IMG/VR virus record: IMGVR_UViG_3300025151_000035
Span: 1 to 62,795 of that record
Source: a virus
Length of the DNA stretch: 62,795 nt
Strand: one strand, 5' to 3'
In this document: positions 1 to 11,500 of the stretch, one piece after another
Numbering within the stretch: position 1 is the stretch's first letter
Layout: the number at the start of each line of letters is the position of its first letter
Notes under the pieces: generated by a model
Database searches by the model: none
Seen by the model: only the letters and a program-made list of their open reading frames with translations
Told to the model about the DNA's origin: nothing
Program-made: the position numbers and the translations under genes

Positions 1-84
1 GGACTTAAGTCAAAGTATATTAACCGGTTCAAGGAATTGCATGAATCTACTATTCCTTGGAACACAATCAGATATATATTCTAA
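1..84 (+). CDS. C-terminal end of an unidentified protein, cut by the window edge
   Basis: Frame 1 is open from the first base to a TAA at 82-84. It encodes 27 residues rich in Lys, Arg and aromatics and ending NTIRYIF. The stop overlaps the ATG of the next small ORF (TAATG at 82-86), which is the tight coupling typical of phage operons and suggests the frame is real. The protein cannot be identified from this fragment. It would be the last part of a rightward gene lying outside the window. Confidence 0.45.
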   Translation, partial: GLKSKYINRFKELHESTIPWNTIRYIF

Positions 85-227
85 TGAAAAGGTTTCAAAA
101 ACGCAGAGTAACACTTAGAAATACACTTTTGTTAAAGAAGTATTTCTTTCCATTTTTCTTTATCGTAAATGTGATCAACGTAATGTTAATAGTAACAATC
201 ATAAAATTTATGTACCCATGGGCTTAG
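84..227 (+). CDS. Small basic single-pass membrane protein (47 aa), unknown function
   Basis: This short ORF starts at an ATG overlapping the preceding stop (TAATG) and ends at a TAG at 225-227, 10 nt inside the next gene. The first 20 residues are strongly basic (MKRFQKRRVTLRN...LLKK). They are followed by about 23 hydrophobic residues (FFPFFFIVNVINVMLIVTII) and a short tail, giving a classic N-in/C-out membrane anchor. Small membrane peptides like this are common among phage early genes, where some act in superinfection exclusion or host takeover. The function here is unknown. Overlaps at both ends are the main support. Confidence 0.5.
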   Translation: MKRFQKRRVTLRNTLLLKKYFFPFFFIVNVINVMLIVTIIKFMYPWA

Positions 228-616
228 ATGCATATATGTTCTCTTACAAGGGAAGAAACAAGAAAGAAGTAGATTTTTCTCACGATCAAAAGACCAATGA
301 CTTAGTACACTACTGGAGAAAACATCCAAACTTAGAACAATGGATGTCTGACCTGTACTTCGAGAAAGGAGGTACAGGAACATACGGTATAGCAGGTAAA
401 GCTTTTAACTGCAATAAACTGCAGCTTACAAGAGAAGATCTGTTAGAACTTAGAGATGTTACAGATAAGAATGCATTACCTATCGGTGGTGGATTCTTTC
501 ACGGTAGTCCTCAAGGTGCTAATGAATACTATAGAGAGGAAACTCTTGAAGCTATAGATCTTGCTTTAGAAGCTATAGAGAATAAAAGGAAGGTATACTA
601 TACTTCCTGGTGGTAA
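218..616 (+). CDS. MGLDxY-family phage protein, unknown function (132 aa)
   Basis: The protein begins MGLDAYMF and carries the marks of a small family found in many phages: an N-terminal MGLD(M/A)Y, a central YWRKHPNLEQWM, an FNCNKLQLTREDL stretch, and a GGGFFHG motif before a C-terminal acidic helix. Homologues are sometimes mislabelled as enzymes, but no activity is established to my knowledge. The start overlaps the 47-residue membrane ORF by 10 nt. The stop (TAA 614-616) abuts the stop of the opposite-strand 1639-residue gene with no gap, so this is the convergence point of rightward and leftward transcription. Confidence 0.8.
   Translation: MGLDAYMFSYKGRNKKEVDFSHDQKTNDLVHYWRKHPNLEQWMSDLYFEKGGTGTYGIAGKAFNCNKLQLTREDLLELRDVTDKNALPIGGGFFHGSPQGANEYYREETLEAIDLALEAIENKRKVYYTSWW
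587..608 (-). terminator. Probable intrinsic terminator of the leftward late arm
   Basis: Read on the minus strand, a 6-bp perfect stem AGGAAG/CTTCCT (loop TATAGTATAC) is followed by TTTATT. It lies just past the stop of the last late gene at 617, inside the 3' end of the convergent gene. The plus strand lacks a T-tract after the same hairpin, so it should act mainly on leftward transcripts. Confidence 0.5.
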
Positions 617-3600
617 TTATTTATCACCGGTTACAAAAGTATAGAACTGATTGTACCCTAATCCAACTGTTTCTGCAAGCTCTCTACCTGCAGATTTCAT
701 TCTACCATCTAACTTGTCTGTAGTAGCCTGCCTATGTATCACAGATACAAGACGTAAGGCATCCTCTACAATACCCAATGAAGGTATAGCGGACTTGTTC
801 AGCTTTATCAATTCATTTGGGTTCAGAGCAAATGTAACTTCCAACTGAACCTTAGCAAGCACTTCAGAAAACATGCGTAATGCATGATTCTGTTGTGCTA
901 AGGTTTCGTCGTCATCTGGTCCAAATCCTCTCATTGCAAATAGTGAGCCTAGCAAAGTAAGTGCTATGGCTATCTGTACCTCTCTTAGTCCTGATCGTAC
1001 AGATGCTTCACGCATTTCTATGTAGGATTCAAGATCTAAGTTTTTAAAGTCAGGATCGTTAGTATTCTTTTTAAGGTAATCCAGTTCTAATTGTATAGAT
1101 GCTCTCTGAGCATTATACTTCTTCTGATCAGAAGCAGACCACTTACCTTTAGCTTCTAAACGGGCCTTTCTTTTATTACTGATATTATATCCTTGGAACA
1201 GTACCAAGTGTGACATAAAATTCTTAGCGGTCTTTAGGTTATTACCTAACCATGTCATGATAGTTTCTCCTTCGTCAAAGTTCTCTCTTTGACTCATGCC
1301 TCTGGCCAGTCCTCCGAATCTTCCTTCTACTGGCGCATCTTCAATGTAATCGAAGTATCTACCTTTAAATCTCTTGTGTAGATATCCAGGCATCCACCAC
1401 TTAAACGTACCAAATAATCTAAATGCCATTTCGGTATGAGCAGCTACAATATTATCTGCACCTTGCTCACCCTTTATACCGGATACAATTCTCTTTACTT
1501 TTTGTCTGAATGTAGTAAAAGCTTCATCAGATAAGGTACCTATCTCTACCCTCATATCACCTTTTTCATTGGTGACAATACCTTCTTTAAGTACTTCTAT
1601 AAGAGGCTTTGTACCTTCTGGTAATTGAGCTAATCTTTTTATTTCTCCATCCTCACTGATACCGTGAGAGTGCATCATAGCTACCGCTACATTTCTATCT
1701 ATAGACCTATCTGTAAGTCCTAACGGCTCATAAAGAAACGATGTGTCTAAAGCTTGAGACAGTGTAGAGCTTTGCATTCTTCTAGCTCTGTGGTATGTAT
1801 GCCCTTCTGTGTGAAGATTCAAGTAATCTGTAACAGCATAGTAAGCTCTTCTGTCACTGGATGCGAACATCTTTATAGACTTATTAAGGTCTTCTCCTGA
1901 ATAGTGTACACCTCCTCTACCCTCAACATGAGTAAATAAACTACCTGCAATCTTAGTAGATATACCTAATCGTACCGGTAAAGAGATCTTCATAAGACTG
2001 AATATGCTATTCATCTTACTGATCATCTTTTGAGCGCTTATATTACCTATGAACATATCGTCACTACTGTATGAGTGACCGTACATGTAGTAGTTAAATA
2101 GCTGATCGTAAAGCTGTATTGTTTCCGGATCTATCTTTTCGTCTCTGAATGTTCCTGCTGCAGTCTTTTCAATAGAACCATAAGCTAATTTACCCTTTAC
2201 AGCTCTCTTCTGCTTAAGCTGTCTGCCTGAAAGCTTTTCAGTTACAAGCTGGTGACGCATGAATTGGAGTTCAGATTCTATTTTAGATTTCTCCATATAG
2301 TTATAGATACTAGAACCCATTAGATACATGGATCTTGATAGGTCTCTAGATACTAACTGAGAACTTTTATCTCCTTTTCTATTACGCAAAGCCTGAATAA
2401 AAGGAAGAGGTATTTTATTTACATTATTACCTCCAGATGTATCATCTTCATCTTCTTTTACAACCCATCCCCTTGAAGCCCAGTCTGTAAGGACGTCTTT
2501 ATCAAAGAACTCTCCCTTGACGGCTCTTTCTACAAGAGAGGTTCTAACTGATGGTATCATATCATAGTTAAGAGATACTCCATCTAGCTCTTCGTTCCAT
2601 TCTTGTAGCTGGTCTTTCCAAGCAGTATAATAATTCAGTAGAGCTTCATTACCTGGAGCATTAAGCATGGTGTACTCTTTACTCCAAACCTCTTTAGCAA
2701 CTTCAGGTTTAACTTCCAGGTAAGCTCTATACCTTGAAGATGTCCAAGCTTTAGGATTACCTCCAAATACATTATACCTGTCTTTAAAAGACTGTAGTTC
2801 AGCATCATAAGCCCTTCCTTGATCAGGGTACTCTAACTTTAACTGCGCAATTCTTTTTTTAAGTAATGCATCGTAAGATTTTTTAGCACCTTCTTTTACT
2901 TGAAAGTGTTTTTTCATCCACTCTATATCTGCATTTGCATCTCTACCTTCTTTATCCGGAGATACTCTCTCTTCAACTTCCCCCCAAAACTCTTTTTTGA
3001 ACATCGGTATAAGCTTAAGCTCTTCACCGGTATCCCTTATAAACATTTCATAGGTCTCTGTTAAAGACCTATTATTATTCTTAGCCCAGACTTTAAGTGT
3101 GTCGTTAAGATCTTCCCACTTCAATCGTAGCTCTTCAGTTCTTCGAGCTATGATATCATGTGTAATATTTATTCTCCTTTTAGTCTCTTTGAAAATAGGA
3201 TTGTCTATTTGGTCCATTACTGTGAACTTCGATAGATACCCTACTTTAGGTGCTAGTACAGTTGTATCTAGCCTAGAAGATTCTTGAGTTCTGAATACAA
3301 GCTCATTCTGTATCTTATTGACACTTCCTCGTACAAGCCTGTCTAAAACTATAAGGTCTTTCTCAAGTTTCTCTTTAGCTTCCTTTGTTTTAAGTGTGTC
3401 TTTTTTGTCCTCCATTATCTCTTCGACATTGGAAAACATTGTAAGAACTTCAAGGGAGTGATGGAGTTCTTCAAACGTTATGAATCCTTCTGAATCAGGA
3501 TCTCTATTATCTACATTCTCCTGTACTTTATTTACAGTATCGTTAAGCTCTTTAATAAGGTTGGAAAAGTTAGACTCTACTACAAAGCTTTGAATAGCTG

Positions 3601-5536
3601 CATAGATAATATCCTTCTCTCTTCTAACCTTTGCACTTGGCTTTTTTATATTAAGCTCTGTAAGCCTGTTGTACAGTTCAGAAAGCTTAGAGTTTATCTT
3701 AGCATCATCAGTATACTCAGATGCTACAGATATATGCTGTAAAAATCTATTCTTCTTAGACCCTATGTTAAAGGTGTTTATACCTGTAGGCTTTCCAGTA
3801 GACCTATCCCAAGAAAAATCCATGTGTCCAGGGATAATTCTTGATCGTCTAATGTTGGTTATACCATAGTTATCTCTTAGAGTTTTACTGTACATGGATA
3901 ACTGTGAGTCATAACTTTCTTTACGGCCTCCTCTAAAAGGATCTATAGCTATCTGTTTAGATCCTGCTTTACCGGTTGTAAACTTTTCTCTAGGGCTTAT
4001 AAACTTGAAGTCGTATACTGCTGCAGATCCATCAGAGAATAGAAAAAGAATATCTATACTACCCCCTGTATCTGTAGCCTTATCATATACACGTACCTCT
4101 GTAAATATTTTAAAATCCTTATCAGGATCAATTTCTTTTTGTATTTCTCGAGCACTATTAAGAAGTCTGGATGTTTCCTCTTTGTACTCTTTAAGCATAG
4201 AGTCGTTAAGACCTGCTGTATTTTGAGCTTCCTTTACAGATACAGTAGGGTTATCATCAAGCTTTACTACTTGAGCACCTTTCATCCTTTTACCTTCAGA
4301 CTCTATAAGTACCTGACCTAATGTGTGAAGATTAGTTCCGGATTCTGCTGCAAACTTAGGCTTCTCTCTTCTTTGAGCTACCTTAACTGCGTCTATGCCT
4401 CCCATGCTACGCATGAACTTTATAGTTGAAGGGTCTGTAACTCTTCGTGATACTACTCTTTCCGATCCGTCGTCCTCAGTATACATGTACCTTGCTATCA
4501 GACCTTGATCGTCCTCAAACAGTTCTACATTCTTCATCTTCCCTTCCACCATGTCTTTGGTAAGTTCAGGGTTGATTCTCAATCTGTTATGTGTCTTTAC
4601 AAGCTCTTCCTCTACAAGTTCTGCAGGCTTACCTGCTTCTAAAGACCTGAAGATCGTAGTATTAGTAGTAGAGTTTACCGCATCTTTATACTCAGAAAGA
4701 TTAGAGTTGAATAGGTTGTATGCTGCTTTTTTATAAGGATCTTCTAAATTGAACATCTCTTTTAAAGCTTTCCAAGCTCTTTGCCACCATCTAGAATCCC
4801 TATCTTCTACAGCATCTTCTCCGACTCTGTTAGTTATTATCTTGGCTATAGCCTCATCTATAAGAGCTTCTTGATCGTAGGTTTCTAGACCTGAATACTT
4901 TTCTACTACCTCTGTATACTCAGGAGTTTTAGTAACTCTGTTTCTCATAGAAGAGTATAAAGGACTGTTTGTATCCTTCAGTGCATTTACATAAAAGTGT
5001 GCAAGCTCTTCTGTTATCTCTGACTCGTTACCCAGAGTAATAAGAACCGCTTTATTCAATAGGTCTGCTGCAGCTACACCTTCTAGTGGATTGCCTTCAC
5101 TGTCTTTAAGGTTCTCCATTACTTTTAATGAAAGACCTAACTGCTCCATAACAGATTTGGCAGATGCAGATATGTTAGTCTCTGCCTCCTCTATCCTGGC
5201 CTGTATTTCTTCTTCTGCGTTTTCAGGGGATACATCTGCAAGTTCCTGGAACTTTTCTAACTCTGATCCTCTGAATCGGACAAGAGTATTTCTTACCATA
5301 TTATCTCTCAGGTAAGAGTGACCTCTTAATGCTTTTGTTTCTGAGCCGTGAAGGTATATTACCGGCTCAGTTTGAATACCGTATGTAGATTCAAGTGTAT
5401 TCTGAATACGAGCTGCTTCTTGGTTAAACTCATATGCAGGTGCAGTAAGTTCATAGAGTCTTCTACTTTCATTGTACTCCATAAGGTCCTTTCCGACCAT
5501 ATTATCTATAACTCTTTGTCGTATACTGCAACTCAT
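617..5536 (-). CDS. Giant probable virion protein with PD-(D/E)XK nuclease domain (1639 aa), partner of the virion RNA polymerase
   Basis: This is the last gene of the late arm, 10 nt after the polymerase gene. I see a RecB-like PD-(D/E)XK nuclease core: an E at about residue 480 (FTEVRVYD), D495 in GGSIDILF, and D509-F-K511 in AVYDFKF. Near the N-terminus, residues 175-181 (TEELAHF) followed by EALIDEAIAK look like a zinc-metallopeptidase helix in which the first HE of HExxH is changed. The rest is long helical and coiled-coil segments, with Gly/Ala-rich and hydrophobic stretches near the C-terminus (LTLLGSLFAMRGFG). In crAss-like phages the genes next to the virion polymerase encode large proteins packaged in the capsid and ejected. 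That role, and nuclease action on host or phage DNA, is inferred. Confidence 0.8.
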   Translation of the reverse strand: MSCSIRQRVIDNMVGKDLMEYNESRRLYELTAPAYEFNQEAARIQNTLESTYGIQTEPVIYLHGSETKALRGHSYLRDNMVRNTLVRFRGSELEKFQELADVSPENAEEEIQARIEEAETNISASAKSVMEQLGLSLKVMENLKDSEGNPLEGVAAADLLNKAVLITLGNESEITEELAHFYVNALKDTNSPLYSSMRNRVTKTPEYTEVVEKYSGLETYDQEALIDEAIAKIITNRVGEDAVEDRDSRWWQRAWKALKEMFNLEDPYKKAAYNLFNSNLSEYKDAVNSTTNTTIFRSLEAGKPAELVEEELVKTHNRLRINPELTKDMVEGKMKNVELFEDDQGLIARYMYTEDDGSERVVSRRVTDPSTIKFMRSMGGIDAVKVAQRREKPKFAAESGTNLHTLGQVLIESEGKRMKGAQVVKLDDNPTVSVKEAQNTAGLNDSMLKEYKEETSRLLNSAREIQKEIDPDKDFKIFTEVRVYDKATDTGGSIDILFLFSDGSAAVYDFKFISPREKFTTGKAGSKQIAIDPFRGGRKESYDSQLSMYSKTLRDNYGITNIRRSRIIPGHMDFSWDRSTGKPTGINTFNIGSKKNRFLQHISVASEYTDDAKINSKLSELYNRLTELNIKKPSAKVRREKDIIYAAIQSFVVESNFSNLIKELNDTVNKVQENVDNRDPDSEGFITFEELHHSLEVLTMFSNVEEIMEDKKDTLKTKEAKEKLEKDLIVLDRLVRGSVNKIQNELVFRTQESSRLDTTVLAPKVGYLSKFTVMDQIDNPIFKETKRRINITHDIIARRTEELRLKWEDLNDTLKVWAKNNNRSLTETYEMFIRDTGEELKLIPMFKKEFWGEVEERVSPDKEGRDANADIEWMKKHFQVKEGAKKSYDALLKKRIAQLKLEYPDQGRAYDAELQSFKDRYNVFGGNPKAWTSSRYRAYLEVKPEVAKEVWSKEYTMLNAPGNEALLNYYTAWKDQLQEWNEELDGVSLNYDMIPSVRTSLVERAVKGEFFDKDVLTDWASRGWVVKEDEDDTSGGNNVNKIPLPFIQALRNRKGDKSSQLVSRDLSRSMYLMGSSIYNYMEKSKIESELQFMRHQLVTEKLSGRQLKQKRAVKGKLAYGSIEKTAAGTFRDEKIDPETIQLYDQLFNYYMYGHSYSSDDMFIGNISAQKMISKMNSIFSLMKISLPVRLGISTKIAGSLFTHVEGRGGVHYSGEDLNKSIKMFASSDRRAYYAVTDYLNLHTEGHTYHRARRMQSSTLSQALDTSFLYEPLGLTDRSIDRNVAVAMMHSHGISEDGEIKRLAQLPEGTKPLIEVLKEGIVTNEKGDMRVEIGTLSDEAFTTFRQKVKRIVSGIKGEQGADNIVAAHTEMAFRLFGTFKWWMPGYLHKRFKGRYFDYIEDAPVEGRFGGLARGMSQRENFDEGETIMTWLGNNLKTAKNFMSHLVLFQGYNISNKRKARLEAKGKWSASDQKKYNAQRASIQLELDYLKKNTNDPDFKNLDLESYIEMREASVRSGLREVQIAIALTLLGSLFAMRGFGPDDDETLAQQNHALRMFSEVLAKVQLEVTFALNPNELIKLNKSAIPSLGIVEDALRLVSVIHRQATTDKLDGRMKSAGRELAETVGLGYNQFYTFVTGDK

Positions 5537-5546
5537 TAGGTTCTTT

Positions 5547-8500
5547 TTAAGCTGTGTAACAGGTAATATCTACATCACCTTCATTATTATCAGGACTTAT
5601 TCTATTCTTGTCAAGCATCTCATTCCTAGGGATACGAATAGTATCTGTCATATTTACAAAAGTACGACTTCCTGTTACAGGAATACTGACTGACTGCATT
5701 GAGTTAGCTGCTCCCCCTGATCTATCTGCTTTAAAGTTTCTATAGAAATACTTCTGAACTTTAGGTAAAGGTAGTCCTGCTTTTCTAGCAGCCTTTCTAG
5801 CCTGCAATGACTCCTTTGTTATCTTGTATGTAAATGGATATAGTTTCTGAGAGAAGCTATTGTCTTTAGGTACTATCTGCCTATCATTATGGTTATCCAT
5901 AAAGAACTTATCAAAGTAAGAGCCTTCTATATTAAGTTGGCTACTGCCATTTAAATAAGAATCCAAATAATCTTCCATATACTCTAATACAAAATCACCA
6001 GGGATGGTATTTAGGAAAGATACCGGTGATGATCCTACACCACTTTGCAGTAATGCTGTCTGCACAAATGCTCTTGCAAGATCAGGGTCTGTAGCTCTAA
6101 TGTCATTGAACCCATCAAAGATAGTTCGCATTTCATAAGAGGTCATAGTTCTACTTACAGGTTGTAGGTAATCATTTGTTCTATCCTGCCCCTCTCTTGA
6201 AGCTGATAGTACAGGAACAAGAGATAGTATAAATGGGTTATCTCTCAAAGGATGATCTCCTTTAGGATCCTGAATCTTCTGAAGCCTGTTTGCCATAGAG
6301 TCATCCCCAAACATAAGTGTCTCTATGTTATTACCTAAAGGTATCATACCTTCTTTATATGCATTCTGTAATATGAATGATATAAATCCATCTTCAAACT
6401 TAGATAGGATACGTGCTCTATCATCTACAGACAGTCCCTTGATTTTAGGGTTTGTAAATATTTTCTGCACTCTTCTAAAGTCATCTCTGTATTGCTCTCC
6501 TGCCTTTTCTGTCAAGAACATTTCATTGAAAACTGTCTGCATACTGAAATTGTATGAGGTCATAGCTTTCATAAAGTTTGCTGGTTCTGACTCATCTGTC
6601 TCACTCAGTTCTTCTGCAGCTACAGATCCTGGAATGTTCATCCCAGATATTCTTTCTACGTTTTCAAACAGGTCAGTACTTACAGCGCTCTCGTACATGT
6701 CAAGTACCACTCTTAGATGGTTTCTATTCTTAGGTACTTTAGTATCAAAGGATTGTGCTGTTACAATATTACCTAAGTCATCTCCTATCTTACTGTACAC
6801 CATCATATCTGTTAAGATTTGAAGCTGTTCAAACTTCTGCTTCTCTGTAAGGTCATTTACATCTTGAGCTACAGTCTCAGCTAGAATATCTGAATTAAAT
6901 GCACGTACTCCAGATTCTGTTTCTGGTACTTTATAACTAGTAGCGTACTTCTTTCTAAGAGATTTTGCTATTTCTTCCTCATACTCACTCTTCTCCATAA
7001 CCTTCATAGTCCTACTTCTTCCTACTTCAAGCTTACTTAAGTAGTCTTTAACTATAGGTTGGTTAGCAAACATTGCTATAGTCTCCATATCTACTCCAGC
7101 TCTAATAAGGAACATCCACATGTTCGCATTATCTGGATTGATATTAAGTATATGAAGTATAGGGGTATTAACTACATCTACAGATGCGTTTACAAGCTGA
7201 CTTATAGCATCAGATATACGCATAGTATTGTTGATGTTCATAGTTCTACCTAGAGAGTATGATTCTGCTAAAGGATCAAATCCTTCAAAGTTCAATCTTA
7301 CTTTTGCAAGTCTCCCCGGTAACTGTATAGACATGTCCTTAGCATTAAGTCTAAGGCCTGCCATCTGTCCCTTAATGTTGTGAGTAGATGCAAGTGCAGC
7401 TATACCTACTAATGTTTTACCCTTATTGAATGCTTCAGACACTTTAATAAGATAAGGTATATCTGTATTTAAGTTGTAATCAGTTATACCTGAAAGGTCA
7501 GGAAGTTTATCAGTCCCTTTATAAAGGTCTGTAATTTTTTCAGCAACGTTCTCAGCATCAGAAGTATTTACCGGCTGCATCCAGGTATCAAACCTTTCTT
7601 GCTTTGCTTCTTCATTAGTTACACCTTTAGCTTGTAATAAGGCTATCATATCCTCCATTACAGCATTCTGCATAGCTCCTCTACTTTGTACATTATATAC
7701 AGTAGCTTCTGGGTTATCCTTCTTCCAGTCTTCAAAAGGTTGTTTACCTACACTCTTTGCAAAGTTGTATACAAGGGCTTGTGTAAGAGAGTCTCCTTTA
7801 AGTTGCTCTAACTCTTCAGGGGTAACTCTATCCTGTGCATTGTACCATTCTTCTAGGGTAGGGTAAAACTTTTCTTTTACAAGTCTATTCCCTACTTTTT
7901 TATAGGATGGAAAATACAATACAAGTTTGTCAATATCAAAGTCAGATCCTGATTTAGTAACCATCTCAGATGGAATTACCACTGTAGGACCGGCACTCCT
8001 AGGTAAGAATCCTTTTACTTTGATAGCCTCAATAGAGTGTATACCATCTGTAGGAATACGTATACCTATCATTTCTACAAGGTCAAGTCCTCCTATAAGT
8101 TCTCCATCGGCAAATATTCCTTCTTGAGTAATAACTACATCTTTATCTACCATCTCTTTGAAGTGATGTGGTAGATATACTTCCATGTACTGATCACCTA
8201 CAGTGTAAGGCTTAAGCTCTTTTAATCTTACTCCTGGAACATCCTCTATTTTGGCAGTCTCAAATCCAAGAGAAGATTGCTGTACATACATGTCCCCATC
8301 AAACTTCTGACGGATAACTCTTTTACCTGCAAGGCTCCATAGTACTCCTTCTAGCCTTCCTTTGTTAGAAACAGCATCAAAGTACATAGGCTTTTTAGCA
8401 TCATTTCTCTCTTGAAGTTTATCCAAAGACGCCATAAGCTGCATAGGCATTTGCCTTCTAATGCTCTCATCTTTAATAGCTTCTAAAAACTTGCTATAGT

Positions 8501-11500
8501 CTTGATTCTTTACAGTATAGGTTCTTATACCCTGATCATCTATAGATTCTTCAAGGTTAAGTTCATCTAATAGCTCTTTGTATCCTCTGTCTATAAGTGC
8601 ATTCAGAACTTCGTTATATCTTTCTACAGTAGGAGCAAGCTCTCTGAACTCTTCTCTTAGCTGTCCATCTTCAAATAGGTCAGAAAGTACTTGTACCCTA
8701 GCCTGTGTAGCAAGAGGTGACTTACCTTTAAACTTAGATGGCACTTCTAACTGTGTACCCATAAAGGTGTAATCTATATTTACTTTCTGTCCTTCAGAGA
8801 ATGATGCTGTAAGATCTTCTGAACTACGGATAACATCTCCGTCCATAAGTTGTAGCTGTCCTGCATCTCCGGGTACACCGATCTTAAATGCAGATGGAAG
8901 TATAAGTCCACCTAATTTATTAGATGTAAGGAAATCATACATATTAAGGATGCCTGGGAATGTCTCATTTCCCATCTTGGCCAAACCTGGATAGATAGGT
9001 GCAGCAGACATTTTAAAGAATCCTGGCACCTGTGTATCTACATTACCATTAGGTAAGTATCCGAAGTATTGGAACTTAAGAGGTGGGAATTTACCGTACT
9101 CTTCTTCAGTAAGAACATCTCCACGCATAGCATTTTCATACGCTCTTTCCTGCTCTACACTCCAAGTATTGCCTCGTATAGCCATTTCTCTATACGATGG
9201 TAAAGTAAGTAATAGTGTACCGTCTGCTTTGTCTGCAGCTCTTCTATATGCTGCTGCTATCTCCGGAGATAAAGTCTCTAAGTATTCGTTGTAGTATGGA
9301 GTAACTCTTTGCGGCTCCTGTATAACTGCAAGGTCCTCTGTACCATCAGACTTTCTACCGTCGTACTTAGCTCTAGCATTTTCAGATTCATTAAGCCACT
9401 TATCAAGTTGAGGATCTACACTGAATATATCCTTTACACCTGCAGCACCCTTAATCCTCTTAAATAATGCTTTATAGAATGCAGGGTCTCCAAAGAATAC
9501 TTTAAAGGTTTCATTCTTATAGACTGTTTGCTTAGTAATTACCTCTTCTAAGAATGCATCTAACTGCTCTGAGTTTATGTTATCAGGGAGTTCTTTTGAA
9601 AAGTGCTCTCTATTAAGTCCTAATACCTGATAAGTACCGTCCTCATTGTCATGAATAACCTTAAGGTCTAACATGTAATCTTTAAGAGTGCGCATATTCA
9701 CTCTAAGATTAGCATCTATAGATTCAAAGATCTGATCAGAATTTTCATTTACAAACTTCTGTACATCTATACGCCCTGCTTTAGGATCGTTCATGATCTC
9801 TGTCATACGGTCTATTATAGACGTATCTACTTTAGACATCAAAGACTCGAACATTCTTAGTGAGCCTAGTCCTGGACGATTGATCCTCTCTGTAAAATAA
9901 TCTACATCTATACCTTCTTTCCTTCCTTTGTTTACAGCCATTATCTCATCCATAAGATAGCCTAAGAAAGCTTCTTTTGCAGAGTCAATGGTTTTAAAAT
10001 CTTGTATAGGGAACCTTATAGCAAAGTTTGTAGATATGTCTGCAGCCTGTAGCAAAGGCATAATGCCTTGCATAATAGATTCTACATAACTTACAAGATT
10101 ATCTGTAGGTCTAAGTTTAGAAGTCTTAACTCCTGTCTCTCCTACACCTTCAATTGTAAGTCCCTCTCTAATGATTATATCTATATTCTTATTCTCATTC
10201 TCTTGCAATGCTTTTAGTGTAAGCGATGAGAATGCATAAGGATTCTTAGATAGATTTTTTGGAGAGGAGTAATATACCCCTCTTAACTTATCCATTCCAG
10301 TATTTGCTATAGTGGTCAGGTAGTTATTCAGGGAGATACTGTATACTATTTTACCTTCAGGATTCTGATGCTGAAACTCATAGTCCATCTTAGTGGTTTC
10401 AAGTTCCAGTTTGGCTAAAGCGTTCATTCTTGTAACACTCTGAGCTTCCTCCCTGTCAAATAGTGCCGCTAAGTTTGTAGTACCTTTAATAAGGTCTCCA
10501 TACACAAATGCAAGACCGTCCTCTAAAACCTCTTTATAGGTCATTTCAGAGTTCTTAAGAGTACGTTCCGGATCTATTTCTAGTATCTCTTCCAGCTTTT
10601 CTCTGTTAGAGAATGTGATACCTATGTGCTCAAGTGCGTCCAGCTTCATACCGTATCCTTTAAGAATTACCTTATCACGTATTTCTTCAAGGGTCAGTTT
10701 TTCTCTATTGAAGTTTGCTTTTGCTTTATTGTCAAATACAATACTGCCTTCTGGACTCATAGTCATATGAGCACTGGTCTTCTCTTTACTTCGTAAGAAC
10801 GAGTCCCACCTTGCACGGATACTCTTTAAGTTTCTTTCAAGGCTAGGATCTATATTTCCTATTCTTCCATTCTCCTGCAGTATAGTATACTGCGTATCAT
10901 ACATAGTTTTTGCAAACTGACTACGTACTGCAGTATGGAGTAATACAGTTTCTATAGCTGTACCTCCATCCATCTCATAATCTCCTAGTCTTTCAAGTAC
11001 TTGTGGTGCCCACTCATAATCTTCAGAAATACCATCTATAATTTCAAGTTGCGTCTCAAAATCAAGTGTACCTTCTAAGTTTGTCTGCAAAGTTTTAAGA
11101 ACTGTTTTAAGTTCATACACTCCTCGTAGACCGGTAGAGTTTGTCTCTCCTGTATTAATAGGAATTGTACCAAGAAGAAGTTTTACTATGCCTTTTGCAG
11201 AATCTGTAGGGGACATTTCCATCCTATCAGATACATCTGCAAACATTCTACTTGATACCTCATCTTCATCTCTTGTATCTTCTATCTCAAAGTCAAGCCC
11301 TAACTCTGATAAGAATTGTTTATGAAGCTGTACGGCCTCTAATCTTTTTTGACGTCCTCCTGCTTCATCTCCGTATAGATACTTTAAGGTTGCTAGAGTC
11401 TGAGCCTGCTCTTCAGATCCTTCTTTTGCGCTATTGTACTTTGCAAGAAGATCATTATACATATTGGTCCAGGCATTGAAGTATGCCATACGTATCTGAG

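Noticed and set aside
6325-6822. 165-codon open frame on the plus strand inside the polymerase gene
   Set aside because: It is a shadow of the 4145-residue gene: Ser/Leu-rich antisense composition, no leader and no domain. Many similar frames (for example 21597-22058 and 25984-26457) have the same cause.
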